NCBI RefSeq assembly: GCF_047948215.1
Contig: NC_134456.1
Location: forward strand, 82,972,515-83,036,514
DNA length: 64,000 nucleotides
DNA from: Lycorma delicatula
Taxonomy: Eukaryota > Arthropoda > Insecta > Hemiptera > Fulgoridae
Reading direction: 5' to 3'
The stretch's first letter is position 1. Each line of letters begins with the position of its first letter. A program made the translations under genes and the position numbers. The notes beneath the pieces were generated by a model. The model searched no databases. It was not told the origin of the DNA and saw only the letters and a program-made list of their open reading frames with translations. This document shows positions 10,569 through 21,494 of the stretch, piece by piece.

Positions 10569-11100
10569 TTTTCTTTCAAACTTATTAAACACCTCCAAGG
10601 CAACCGGTCCTCGCCGTTAAGCAAAACACAGCCACTTCAGAGTGTCGTGGCATCCCAATCCCCGTAGGGGAAGACTCCCACCTTATGGTGGGAGTCTTCC
10701 CCTACGGTCACCATACCATCTCCACCCCGTTTCCCCCCTGATGGAGTGTCGTGGTAGCAGTTTCTTCCCACCCTAATTCGCCCCTTTTTGGTGCTTTCCC
10801 ATCGGGATCTCCCCAGATACACCGACTTCATCTTCCGGACAGCCGATATGCCTCTCCGGTGAGGAGGTACCCATCCCGTCAGCTCCAAATGTGCGTTTCA
10901 CACATCCTTTGCTTCGCGGCCCACTCACAACTTAAGGGTTCTTTATGCCATCATTGGAGAGTCCCGACCCCCTCCCAGTCTTTAATCTGGGCGGACCGAA
11001 ACACACTAGACATAGAAATTACCTCTCTGGTCGTGCACGTCGCCACGTTTCGCCCCTTTCCCTCACAACACGCCCTTTATCCACACACAGTAGGGTGTAC
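10569..11100 (-). mobile_element. 5'-truncated LINE-like 3' end inserted in the hAT-like segment
   Basis: This GC-rich 530-bp block is flanked by AAGCGCAATGTGCTT (10554-10568) and AAGCGCGATGTGCTT (11101-11115), a 15-bp target duplication with one mismatch. Its left edge is a T-rich run, consistent with a poly-A-like 3' tail on the minus strand. No ORF with family resemblance was found; the base composition and the absence of coding suggest a LINE 3' UTR. It contains a perfect hairpin (10662-10707) and a repeated GAGTGTCGTGG at about 10640 and 10743. Confidence 0.7.
10662..10707. repeat. Perfect 21-bp hairpin with TTAT loop
   Basis: CCGTAGGGGAAGACTCCC plus ACC is followed by TTAT and then its exact reverse complement (10687-10707). 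The stem has no mismatch. Confidence 0.95.
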
Positions 11101-11317
11101 AAGCGCGATGTGCTTAAAAACCGTGTACCGTATTCTTTAATGTGATTTAAAGTGTAGAATTAGATTATTATCCTGTTTCCAGCTATCTATTTGATTCATT
11201 TTTTTCGGTTCTTTTATTTTACAGAAAACATTAACCATGGCCTTGAAAAGGCCCAGAAAAAAATTTTCTGGAGCAACAACCCCACTAATTTTTTGCTACG
11301 AGCCGCCATTGCTTATT

Positions 11318-11580
11318 ATTGTATTATTATAATAAATTATCACGTTCCGTATGAAATATTAGAAAGAAATTTAAAAAAAAAGAAAAATTGCAGAAATAGA
11401 TTTCCCCCTATTAACGTGCCAATACTATATATAGCGTATTGGTTCTTAGACGAAATTTAATTTAAACATTGTTCGTTAGATATGGTAACTAATCAATTCG
11501 CAGCACTCCCTGTTGTAGGTAGTCCAACAATAGCAACTGTTCTCTCTGACTTTTTATAATTTTTTTGTTGATAAAGGAGA
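11318..11580 (+). repeat. Direct repeat, right copy
   Basis: Second copy of the 9610-9870 repeat, including TTATCACGTTCCGTATGAAA, GGTTCTTAGACGAAATTTAA and TAGCAACTGTTC. It begins just outside the GAGCCGCC end of the hAT-like segment. Confidence 0.8.
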
Positions 11581-12256
11581 GAGAACCGATTGAGATTTAT
11601 CGTGATCTTCAATATGTTTGTGACCTTAATATGATGAGTGTGCCGTGGAAAGGATATTAATCCTGAAATTTCGTAATAGTCAAATTGGTATGAGGGATGA
11701 TAAAAGAAATGTATCCTTCTGCATTAGCAGATCATATTCCTGCAATCGAATTTTTGGAAACAAAACCACCAAATTTGACTCTTAGTTTGTTTCTTAATTA
11801 TTTCAGTCCGACCTTATTTTACCATCGGATCAGAAATACTCGTTAGTCTTTTCGGAAAAAAGAATTTTTTAATATGAGTTTACCTTTTTGCTTATATTAA
11901 TACCAATCATCTATACAGTTTGTTGGTTCAGTGATGTCTGGTAAAAATTTGATGCGCCGTAGCATCGCAGCAATAGTTTGTCGTGGGAGTGAACTAGTTA
12001 GTTGCGATGAAAACTCCGAGCGTAAAACATCGTGTTTATATACTTTTCTGAAAACATTGTATACCTTTTTTATACCCAATAACAGGATTTAATATTTATA
12101 TAATCGAACTTTATTTGCAGTTGTTATTTGATAATAACTTTATTAATAATGTTAGTTTCGTTAAAGAAAACTTATTTTTTAGTTAACTTTACTTGAATTG
12201 TTCGTACATTTAATATATTGTAGTGAAAATATAAACCCGTAATGTCGACAAAAACC
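11581..12256. other. Unassigned sequence
   Basis: A 60-codon minus-strand frame at 11897-12079 has no recognised resemblance. Nothing else protein-like was seen; the stretch may be the 5' part of the decayed transposon that follows. Confidence 0.4.
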
Positions 12257-13010
12257 AGTAAAATTGGGGGAAAGAGGATTATCAACGAGCAGTTATTCTG
12301 AATATTTATAATTTTATGAAGAAAGAAGCCGAAAAAGGACAAACAAGAAATTTAAAACAATTCAGACTCGTGTTTCTAAAGCAACCGGTGTATCCATTAG
12401 ACCCTTTTGGCGCATTTTAAAACAATAAGAGCAACACGAAATTAGTGGAAGTGAATCCAGTACCCGTCGTAAAAAAAACGGCCAAGGAAGAAGTTGAAAA
12501 CTGACCTAAACGATTTCAATAACAGTGTTATTCGGAGGACGGTGAATGAGTTTCACCGTTTTCAGAGACGGAGACGCCTGTCTCTGAGAAGACTTTTGCC
12601 ATTAATGAAAGCGCAAATAATGTTTGAAGGGGGACATTTGAGCTCTTCATGTAGTCGTAAAAATTTAGGCTTCCGGTGGAAAAAAGCTAGAAACAACAGA
12701 AATATTTTGATCGAGAATGATGACATACGTGATAAGAGGCTATATTACCTGCGTTCCATAACATATATAATTGGAATCTTCCAATTATATACGTAGATGA
12801 AACCTATAGAGTCAAGCAGTAATAGTAAATTCGGGAGGAGAAGATCGTTTTTATGTAAAATGCTCTCCTAATATTTAAGTTAGGTCAAAAAACGGGTGAC
12901 CATGACTATATGAATTTTAATAATTTTCAAAAATGGGTTGTGCCTCAATTGCTATCGAATCTATCACCGAGGTCTGTCATAGTCATTGACAACATGTTAA
13001 AATAAATCCA
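12257..13010 (+). pseudogene. IS630/Tc1-mariner-type transposase (DDE_3-like), degenerate
   Basis: Across several frames the + strand reads as one decayed transposase. It has an N-terminal helix-turn-helix part (SKATGVSIR, FWRILKQ), a middle part with NSVIRRTVNEFHRFQ, LLPLMKAQIMF and LGFRWKKARNNRNILIE, then the first catalytic Asp in IIYVDETYRV, followed by YMNFNNFQKWVVPQL and the second catalytic Asp in SVIVIDN. This order matches insect IS630-type transposases that I recognise by memory. Stops and frame changes are frequent and the third catalytic region is missing, so it is dead. A second member lies at 37770-38455 on the minus strand. Confidence 0.7.
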
Positions 13011-13027
13011 GCCCCTAATTCGAATTA

Positions 13028-14313
13028 AAAATCAGGTGGGGCGCATGGCCGTTGGTTTAACGTGAAACGTTACAGACCTTGAATGAAGTTCCTCCGAGCT
13101 ACAGACCGACCAACTAAATGGGAGAGCCACCATCGTATTTTTTTTTAACAAAACTGAAAGTCTCCAATAGACAATTTTAGTTCCTTCATTTGGCCAAATC
13201 TGCAGATAAATTGGTCGGTCTGTATATCAGCGAGTCACTTTTAGTGTATTGGATTAAGATAAAAACGAGACATTGACTGCGTTCTAAATTTAATTTTAAC
13301 ATAAAACAGACAGTAAATTATGGTACATGATATTTATTTCGATTAATATTCGACGACAATTTTGTTCAACATTGATATGAGAGGTAAGAGACCTAAATTA
13401 TAATAAACAGCGACAGAGGTGCTCGCGCCAACCCACCGAGTTGGTGTAGTGGTGAACGCGTCTTCCCAAAACAGCTGATTTGGAAGTCAAGAATTCCGGC
13501 GTTAAAGTCCTAGTAAAGTCAGTTATTTTTACATGGATTTGAATACTAGATCGTGGATACCGGTGATCTTTGGTTGTTGGGTTTCATTTATAACCACACA
13601 TCTCAGGAATGGCCGAACCGAGACTGTACAAGATTACACTTCATTTACCCTCATACATATCATCCTTATTCATCCTCTGAAGTATTATCTGAAAGGTAAT
13701 TACCGAAGGCTAAACAGGAAAAAGAAAGAGGTGTTCGCGCCGGCGGCGTCGTTCACTGAGCGCACCGTGTCACCTTTGCGACGCTCCCGAAACAGTCTCG
13801 CTTGCTCGGCACCGGACATCGGGGTGTCCTGTGCGCACCCCATAATCTCCCCTTTCCAACGATATGCGTAATTTATATTTTTGGTTAGCTTTTGCGCAGG
13901 CTGAAGCTTACATATTGAATTTTTGTACTTTTTTACATATAAATATGGTTAAAAATTCGCTTATTATTAATTTTTACTTAAATCGATTATCTCAACAAAC
14001 TCTAAACAGAAACACACGAATCCCCGCGCTATCACGTCTAAGTCGTGAGCTACACTGAATGGAAATGAGCGAGACCACCAGTTTTGGTTGATCTACGGTG
14101 TGCCCCCTCCCTGCCAACCGGCTCACCAGTGACGTAAAAGTCGTGTCGGCAGCTGACCATGGAAGTTATAAAATGACACCGCATTTACGTCTCTGAGACT
14201 AATATTTAGGGAGTTATTAAGCCAGGACGATGTAAACCTTTTCGTTACGCTACAAATTTCTGTTCTGGTTCCCCATATATTTCGGTGTGATTTTAAAAAC
14301 GTTTCACGTCAAA
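13028..14313 (+). repeat. Uncharacterised ~1-kb interspersed repeat, interrupted by a SINE
   Basis: From ATCAGGTGGGGCGCATGG to TTTCACGTCAA this block matches 22805-24100 in the same orientation along its whole length, apart from SINEs at different places. Short complementary ends (ACGTGAAACGT near the left and ACGTTTCACGT at the right) hint at a TIR element, but no target duplication could be fixed. Without the SINE and its duplication it is about 0.97 kb. A minus-strand frame starting MSGAEQARLFRERRK is shared with the other copy. Confidence 0.75.
13430..13726 (+). mobile_element. SINE family 1 nested in the 13-kb repeat
   Basis: Complete SINE with head (GTTGGTGTAGTGGTGAACG), body (GGTTGTTGGGTTTCATTT) and tail (GAAGGCTAAACAGGAAAAAG). 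Flanks AGAGGTGCTCGCGCC (13415-13429) and AGAGGTGTTCGCGCC (13727-13741) form a 15-bp duplication with one mismatch. The sister repeat at 23221 has the same site unoccupied, which proves the insertion point. Confidence 0.93.
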
Positions 14314-15847
14314 AAATCAAAACGAATTTTCAGAATAAAAAATAAGCTATCAGATCGTTATTTGATACAAGTAAAATAGATTCATGTTTACAAATTTCTA
14401 GTAAATCATTTATATGTTAGTTTTTTATAAATGCAAAAATAATATAAATCAGTAAATAAAATAAATATTTATTTACTACTAAAATAATATCTACTCTCTT
14501 AAAGCAGACAACACAATTATTTTTGCGTTACACAGTTTAAAAGAAAGGATATGTTCAGTTTTATTTTTAATAAATTAAAAATCAAAAGGATCTTCCGATC
14601 AATTTATTTAAAATTAATGTATATCTTTTTATAGAAACGATTTTACTTCGTTGATGAATTTTTTAAATAATAAAAAAACCTATAATTAGATTACAGATTT
14701 ACAATTATGAATTGTTCATACTTCTTTTAACATGTACTTAAAAACGTGCTAAGATTTTAAATACTTAAATAACCCCTTTAAAAGTTTTATTTTACTGTGT
14801 AACGTTTTTGTATTTTAATTCTTAACTTTCCGTAGTTTCATCTCGATTATTTCATGAAATTCATGCAAGAAAATGAAAAAAAAAATTGTTTATTAGTAAA
14901 AGTGATGACCTCATTTGACATATTTCTGAAATAATTTTATGTGTTTTAGAATTAAGTTTGAAATAGTGCCAATCAAGATTAAATAAACTTGCAGATTTCA
15001 TTGAAACAGATTAATGTTCCAGGAATGATATTTGAAGAAAACTTTCCTTCAGTTATTTATAGTCGATTTATAAATTTAATAATTTTTATTTAAAAAAAAC
15101 AAAAATTAAATTTCTTTCTGTTTTTATTAATTTGATAACAGTAACTAAGGTACAATATATTCTTCAAAAAATTTTTTAATTAAAATAATTAAATATTTAT
15201 TCGATTACTTTGATTATTTTTTTTTTGTTTTTTTTTTTTTAAAGAAAATATTTATACTTTTATTCTTACTTTATTTATTAAAATGAAATTTTAATGTTTT
15301 ACTTCATCATTCATTTATAAAATTAACATTAAAAGAGATAAAAAAGAAGAAGGTTATAATAAAAAATTGCTCCTGTAATTTTTTAAATTGAAAGTAAACC
15401 ACAAATAATAAATAAACAAAATAAATGCAAAGAAAGTATTTGAAAGTAATTATTATTGACTTTCATTGAAGTAGAGACTATTTTTTTCTTTGTAATTACT
15501 TTACTACTCATCTGGAATCCAGTTTTTTTTTCATAATAAATAAATTTTTTTTCATTACTTTAAAGAAATCATTGACAATTTCATTCATATTAATTAATCT
15601 TTCTTTAATTATTCAACTGTTGTAATTAATAATACTAAGAGTAACTATTTTAATTTTCTTTTATAATTCATGAATTCTGCGGGCGCGCACTCACACACAC
15701 GCACGCGCGCACACATAAACACATCAGTGCTGTATAACCCTTTAAGTTGTATGTTCTGTGTTTTTTCTTTTTATGAACTAATCCATCCACAGGAGTTTAC
15801 AGAGAAGCTTTTACGTGGGAATATGGAAATGGATTGTTGTAGAGTAT
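14314..15847. other. AT-rich sequence with a CA/CG microsatellite
   Basis: No coding signal. A mixed (CA)n/(CG)n tract lies at 15681-15716; elsewhere A/T homopolymers dominate. Confidence 0.5.
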
Positions 15848-15935
15848 GAAAAATGCCATGCCTGACCGGGATTTGAACGCGGGATCCCCGGATGAAAGAC
15901 CTATTACGCTTACCGCTCCACCACGGAGATTGGCA
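15848..15935 (-). repeat. tRNA-like SINE head, family 2
   Basis: The reverse complement reads a tRNA-like cloverleaf half with TGGTGGAGCGGTAAGCG (D-arm, A-box region), CTTTCATCCGGGGATC (anticodon region) and GCGTTCAAATCCCGGTCAGG (T-arm, B box). It ends in CATGGCATTTTTCATA. It resembles the head of the element at 17162-17320, but the sequence downstream of the head differs. It is not a functional tRNA gene: the acceptor arms do not pair cleanly. Confidence 0.6.
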
Positions 15936-16119
15936 ACATTGATAAATTTATTTTATTTCATTTATACCGATGAATTTTGTACTAAAGTAATTTGGAGAGA
16001 ATCGTTTGTTTCAAAATGAATATCGGTGTATCGAAGTTGCGTAATAAAGTTTCACGTACATTGATTAATTATACACGAAATGAAACAGAAACCCAGTTTT
16101 AGTTGTGCACAAGTTTATA

Positions 16120-17158
16120 AACTGTTTGCTGTACCTCCTGCTTGAAAGCGCCAGTAGCAAAGATGGCACGACTCCTCCAACAGAAAGCGTTGTGTGTTAT
16201 ACAGTTTGCAATGTGTGAATCAGTAATTACCGCTCAACGTGCGTTTCGTTTGAAGTTCCATTGTGATTCCCCGAGTGATAATAACATTCGTATATGTTAT
16301 TGGGGAAGAGTTGTTATAAAGGGAAGAGCAAAGGACGACCGAGTTTGTCCGAAGACAATGTTGAACGTTTAAGAGAGTTTTTTGTGCTCAGTCCTAGTAA
16401 ATCCGTTAGGAAGGCTAGCCGCGAATTAGCGATTCCAGTGATGTCTGATGTCTGTATAGAGGGTTTTAAAGAAACGCTTACAAATGCGTCCATATCGTTT
16501 ACAGCTGTTACAAGCTCCAAAACTTACAGATTACGGTTTCCGTGATAGCATCGGAAATGAAATAGTGCACCGTGACGTGAAGACTTTCTTTATCGTGTCG
16601 TATTCAGTGACAGATCAACATTTCATGTTAATGGAAATATAAACATTCGTAATGTGCGTTTCTGGGTATCAAAAAATCTACACGAAATATTGCAGTGTGA
16701 ACAAGACTCCCCAAAACGGATTGTTTTTGTGCCGTATCTCGACGGTAAGTTTACGGGCCATCTAGAATGAACTATCTTGATATGCTATGGGTCTTTCCTC
16801 AACTGCAGTACGAATCACGGAACTTTATTTGGTAACAAAATAGTGCGCCTCGTCGCTGTAAGTGATTAATTGAATGAAATTATCCCTGACCTTTGGATAG
16901 GATGCCGGAAACCAGATAACAGGGCTTGTTTGCCGTGTCCTCCACGTTTGCTCGATCTGACGTAGTACGATATTTTCTTTGGTGGTTTATAAAATATCAA
17001 GTGTATGTGCCACTGTTAGCGGCCGACTTACCCGACTTGAGATACAGGATTGAAGCAGCTGTCGCATCAATTACTCCAGACTTACTGATAAAAGTATGAG
17101 ATGAAGTCTCCTATCGGCTGGATGTATGACGTTTGACGAATAGTGCTTTCGTAGGTAA
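16120..17158 (+). pseudogene. mariner-type transposase, degenerate
   Basis: The + strand starts near MARLLQQKALCVIQFAMCES and continues with VITAQRAFRLKFH, GRPSLSEDNVERLREFFV and SPSKSVRKASRELAIP. Further on it reads FHVNGNINIRNVRFW and a C-terminal part YRIEAAVASITPDLL. This is the order of the large insect mariner/rosa-type transposases. Several frame changes and stops interrupt it, and neither of the first two catalytic Asp regions is intact. The best open pieces are 16142-16372 and 16294-16545. No inverted ends were located. Confidence 0.7.
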
Positions 17159-17161
17159 AAC

Positions 17162-17320
17162 TTTTTTTTTCTCTTAACCTCCGGAACCACAGGTGTTGCT
17201 TCAGAGGATGTTATGAATGATTTGTAGCGTGTGTAAAAATGCCATGCCTGACCGGAATTCGAACCTGGAACCTCCGGATGAAAGACCGAGACGCTACCAC
17301 TCGTGCCATGGAGGCCGGCA
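17162..17320 (-). mobile_element. SINE family 2 (tRNA-Glu-like head, shared tail)
   Basis: Reverse complement: head with GGCACGAGTGGTAGCG, GGTCTTTCATCCGGAGG and GGTTCGAATTCCGGTC (B box), then CATGGCATTTTTACACACGC, then a tail ATCCTCTGAAGCAACACC and GTGGTTCCGGAGGTTAAG ending in an A run. The anticodon loop CTTTCAT would give TTC (Glu-like); this is inference. The tail nearly equals that of SINE family 1 although the heads differ. Confidence 0.75.
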
Positions 17321-17882
17321 GGAAAACCTGTTTGAGTTACTCTTTCATTTCATGCAAATTTATCAATGTAAGTAAAACTTAATAAATGTTACATAACTTT
17401 GAAACACCGTTTTTTTTTAAACATGGTATAATAAATCTATAAAAAAATTTGTTTAAATATTTCACTATAGGTTCAGAAAAGATTATTCTTAAAGAAAGAT
17501 TTTGTATCTCGTGAACCACTTGATAAAAAAATGAAGTTTTAATTATTAAATTTTATTCTTTTCTGCATTATTTTTGTAGTTTAAATTTATTTAAAGTAAA
17601 CCTGTAAGAATTATGGAATATTAAACATAAAAAGTATTCCTTTCTTCAATTTATTCTCCCATTGGCGCACAGTTTCAAGTCCCATAATTTTGGTAAAAGA
17701 TTGTATTAAAAAATTACTGTTTTTTGAGTATATTTAAGAATATAATTGTATCTATCGTTTAAATATTTCTAAAAAAATTTCACGAATCAATGTCAGTATG
17801 ACAGTCGTTTTTTGTTTTTTGTTTTTTCAAGAGCTATTACGCTTGTCAGTAAAGGTAAGTATGTTTATTTTCTTCTGAACCA
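17321..17882. other. AT-rich sequence, no gene recognised
   Basis: No protein-like frame and no repeat end identified. Confidence 0.45.
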
Positions 17883-18016
17883 TAGTCGAGAGTTCTAAGG
17901 TTCAAATCCTAGTAAAGGCAATTACTTTTATACGGATTTGAATACTAGATCGTGGATACCGGTGTTCTTTGGTGGTTGGGTTTCAATTAATCACACTTCT
18001 CAGGAACGGTCCTACC

Positions 18017-18288
18017 TTTCTTTCTTTTTCCTGTTTAGCCTCGGGTATTACTTCAGAGGATGATATGTATGAGTGTAAATAAAGTGTAGTCTTGTACAGT
18101 CCCAGGTCGACTATTTCTGAGGTACGTAGTTAATTGAAACCCAACCACCAAAGAGCACCGGTGTCTACGATCTAGTATTCAAATCCGTATAAAATTAACT
18201 GCCTTTATTAGGAGATGAAGCTTAGAACTCTCGACTTCGAAATCAGCTGATTTCCGGAAACGCGTTTACCACTAGATTAACCCAGTGG
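18017..18288 (-). mobile_element. SINE family 1, inner copy 1
   Basis: Minus-strand SINE from its tail (TCTTTTTCCTGTTTAGCCTC) to its head (AACCCAGTGG at the right). A 16-bp linker TTATGGTTAAAATAAG joins it to the next copy. Confidence 0.85.
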
Positions 18289-18304
18289 TTATGGTTAAAA
18301 TAAG

Positions 18305-18608
18305 TTTCTTTTTTATTTTTCTTGTTTAACCTCCGGAAACTACCGTTCAGATAATACTTCAGAGGAGGGATGAGGATGATGTGTATGAGTGTAAATGAAG
18401 TGTAGTCTTGTGCAGTCTCAGTTTGACCATTCCTGAGATGTGTGGTTAATTGAAACACAACCAACAAAGAACACCGGTATCCACGATCTAGTATTCAAAT
18501 CCATGTTAAAATAAGTGACTTTACTAGGACTTGAACGCTGGAACTCTCGACTTTCAACTCAGCTGATTTGGGAAGAAGCGTTCACCACTAGACCAACCCG
18601 GTGGGTTT
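18305..18608 (-). mobile_element. SINE family 1, inner copy 2
   Basis: Second minus-strand SINE in direct tandem with copy 1, tail TTTTTCTTGTTTAACCTCC on the left and head GACCAACCCGGTGGGTT on the right. It ends exactly at the duplicated host-SINE sequence. Confidence 0.85.
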
Positions 18609-18712
18609 AGGAACGGTCTACCTGAGGCTGAACAAGACTACACTTAATTTACATTCATACATTTCATCGTCATTCATACCTTACGGTGGTTCCGCAGGTT
18701 AAACAGTAAAAG

Positions 18713-20692
18713 AACCACATGTTCTAACAACATTATTTTGATTTTTACATAGTCTTATGATTACAATTTACAATAGGATGGAAAAACGAATTATATAATG
18801 GAAAAAAATAATTTTTATTAAATTTAGTGGAAATCTTAGTGTAGAATATACACAGTGCAGATAGTTTATTTGTTTACATAACTGTTTTCTTGTCCAGCTC
18901 TGTTAAACATTAATTATTTTTATATAATTTGCAAAAAAAATTATAGAACGTTAAAATTGTACTTCCGGAAAAAAACAAGCGAAAAATGCACAATTTCCTG
19001 TAATTCCTACTGGTTTTATACAAATAAATTACATCTCATAACAATTAAGTTTTTTCAATCGATACACATTTAAGTGGCTAATTTTAAGCGAAAATTAGGA
19101 TTTTTTTTTTAACATGATGTCTTTAGTACTTCGAAGCAGTATGATTCTAGAATTAAATAGTTTTTTTTTAAGTAATTTTTTCCCTGTCTAACTTATCGAC
19201 TGCACCATACTTTGGACTCGGTTAATTAGAAACAGATCTGTAAACTAGTCTTCAGTACCGTTGTATAGCATCCAGTATGCATTGTACAGACATTGAACTG
19301 AATAGCGTTTAATTTAAAGTAGAGCGAAACTGTATTTAGCACGCGTGTCCTTATGCTATTGTACTTGACATTGAAAAATGTGTTTCTGATTATTTAAATT
19401 GATTCTCGTAACCGCTTAAACATCGAAAATAACTACCGTGATGGAACAGTGGCACAATTTCCTTCTAAAAAGATTACTGTCGTTTTCAGTTTCGTCAGTA
19501 GTCTAAAAATAATTAATTACATAATAATTTTATCGTAATTTATCGAATCAAAAGTAATTGTTATTTTTATATCTACTTTGTTTATTGTACTATGAAGATA
19601 CGTTATGTAGCCTACGTGAAACGAATTTTAATATATAAGTGAAGTAACAATTTCCTTCCTGTTTGTCAGTCGTATTGAACATGCATCATCTTGTCAAGAA
19701 CAATTTTACATATATTTATATACATACATAGTATTTTCATTTATTATATAACTAGCATCTGTTACTCATATCGTTTTCAATTACATTATAAAGTATTTGG
19801 TTTTTATTGGACCGGCTAGAAAGAAGATTAATTATTTCCTGGAATAGTTTACTTTTATTTGTTGTTTTTTTATAATACATTTTGTAATTATATTTTTGTT
19901 ATCTTTTATTAACCACATAAAATAGTATAACGTAATGCAACAATACACAGAACTTTTTAAATAATTTATTCGGTATATAAATTTTAATTCTCATATTTTT
20001 CTTGGATTCTAAACCAGATTTATTTTATTTAAAATGTTAGATGTCTTAAAAGAAATAGGAACTGTGGTGAAATAATTAATCACTGTTTATTGTCTTTGGG
20101 ATCGTTAGATAACGCTTGAGTTTTTACTTCCTTGTACGCAGTAAAACAAATATTGTATTAAAAATATAAAAAAAGTTTTTAGCTAAAAGAAAGAAAGACA
20201 TTAAAACAACTGTGTAAAATTTCCCTGCTGAATTCCTATTGTGTCCTAAGATATTGTATCCTATTAAAGTTAGAAAAAATAACATTACCGACATACAAAT
20301 CACCGGGTACCCTTAAATATTTTTACTGAAAAAGTTGAAGTATTTCAACTGTTTATATGGCGGCTGTTCCCGAAAGTTGTACTCTTAAATCCAAATCGGA
20401 ATGAGTATGTTAGATTTTTTTTATACTTAGGAGAACTGCGATTTATTCCCTACCAATCAAAACAACTGACGACACTTTTATTTCAAGTTAATTTCATTAA
20501 ATTCATATAAATACTTTTTCGTATGAGACACTTTTATATCCATGCTTATATATGTCACTTTCTCTGAGTTAGGAGTATTTTTGCCGTTTATTGTTACAGT
20601 TGGACGTGTCTTCCATTTACGTGTACAGATTTATTTTCATTGATTTCAACTTACGCTTTTGGCATCATGCTTGAATGTTATTAAAGTAAGAC
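18713..20692. other. AT-rich sequence, no gene recognised
   Basis: About 2 kb without a recognisable frame, RNA or mobile element. Confidence 0.45.
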
Positions 20693-20707
20693 ACGATTTC
20701 AGATACT

Positions 20708-20991
20708 TTCTTTCTCTTGTAGCCTCCAGGAATTACCGTTCAGGTATTACTTCAGAGGATAAATGAGGATAATATGTATGAATGTAAATGAAGTGTAGTC
20801 TTCATTCGACCATTCCTGAGACTTGTGGTTAATTGAAACCCAACCACCAAAGAGCACCGGTATCCACGATCTAGTATTCAAATCTGTATAAAAGTGACTG
20901 CCTTTACTAGGATTTGAACGCTGGAACTCTCGACTTCCAAATCAGCTGATTTGGGAAGACGCGTTCACTAATAGACCAATCTGGTGGGTTT
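20708..20991 (-). mobile_element. SINE family 1, full-length, 15-bp target duplication
   Basis: Complete minus-strand copy. ACGATTTCAGATACT flanks it exactly at 20693-20707 and 20992-21006. Confidence 0.92.
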
Positions 20992-21128
20992 ACGATTTCA
21001 GATACTGGAATTATTGACGTGTACTTGTTGCTATAGTACTTTTATCAGTTGTTGTAGCATTGATAATATTATGCGATGCCCTGTGTATTATGCAACGTAG
21101 AGCTCCGTGAATTTAGATAGTGAGTAAT

Positions 21129-21319
21129 TTTGAATACTAGATTGTGGATACCGGAATTCTTTGGTGGTTGGGTTTCAATTAATTACACATCTCAGGAATG
21201 GTCGAACTGAGACTGTACAAGACTACACTTCATTTACACTCATTCATATCATCCTCATTGATCCTCTGAAGTATTATCTGAAAGGTAATTACCGGAAGCT
21301 AAACAGGAAAAATAAACGC
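21129..21319 (+). mobile_element. SINE family 1, 5'-truncated, 11-bp target duplication
   Basis: The copy begins inside the body (TTGAATACTAGATTGTGG) and lacks the tRNA-like head. TAGTGAGTAAT flanks it at 21118-21128 and 21320-21330, so the truncation happened at insertion and not by later deletion. Confidence 0.88.
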
Positions 21320-21494
21320 TAGTGAGTAATAATATGCGTGATGTCATCGATTATAATGACCTTCAGCTAGTAGTAGTGCATTTGTGAAAATATGTTAGTT
21401 ACTGTATAGTTGTATTTTATAGTACTTAAAAGTATTTAAGTGTTGTGGAGTACGTGACAGATACTTTTAACTAGTATAGTACAAGTAGTTATAG

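Larger units (their letters stand above)
9871..11310. mobile_element. hAT-like DNA transposon remnant (TIR GTGGCGGCTC)
   Basis: The left inner end reads AGTGGCGGCTCAAG and the right end, reverse-complemented, AATGGCGGCTCGTAG. This matches the CAGTGGCGGCTCGT terminus I know from one hAT group. No 8-bp target duplication is evident, and no transposase was recognised in the interior; a 60-codon frame at 10014 has no known resemblance. A retroelement tail has inserted into it at 10569-11100. A hAT relation is inference from the ends alone. Confidence 0.5.
17883..18712 (+). mobile_element. SINE family 1 split by two further SINEs
   Basis: The first part of a + strand SINE (17883-18016, head truncated, B box GGTTCAAATCC retained) resumes at 18623-18712 after an interruption. 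The break is flanked by AGGAACGGTCCTACC (18002-18016) and AGGAACGGTCTACC (18609-18622), parts of the SINE body duplicated at insertion. The interrupting DNA is two minus-strand SINEs in tandem. Confidence 0.85.

Noticed and set aside
10751..11145. A 129-codon + strand frame and an overlapping shorter one
   Set aside because: They lie antisense to the LINE-like tail insertion bounded by target duplications; low-complexity chance frames in GC-rich DNA.
9610..11580. An LTR retrotransposon with 260-bp LTRs
   Set aside because: No gag-pol coding, no clear TG/CA ends or polypurine tract; inverted GTGGCGGCTC ends fit a hAT-like segment better. Kept only as an alternative in the findings.
15848..15935. 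A possible tRNA gene on the minus strand
   Set aside because: The acceptor arms do not pair and a similar head occurs in a SINE at 17.2 kb; it is a tRNA-derived SINE head.
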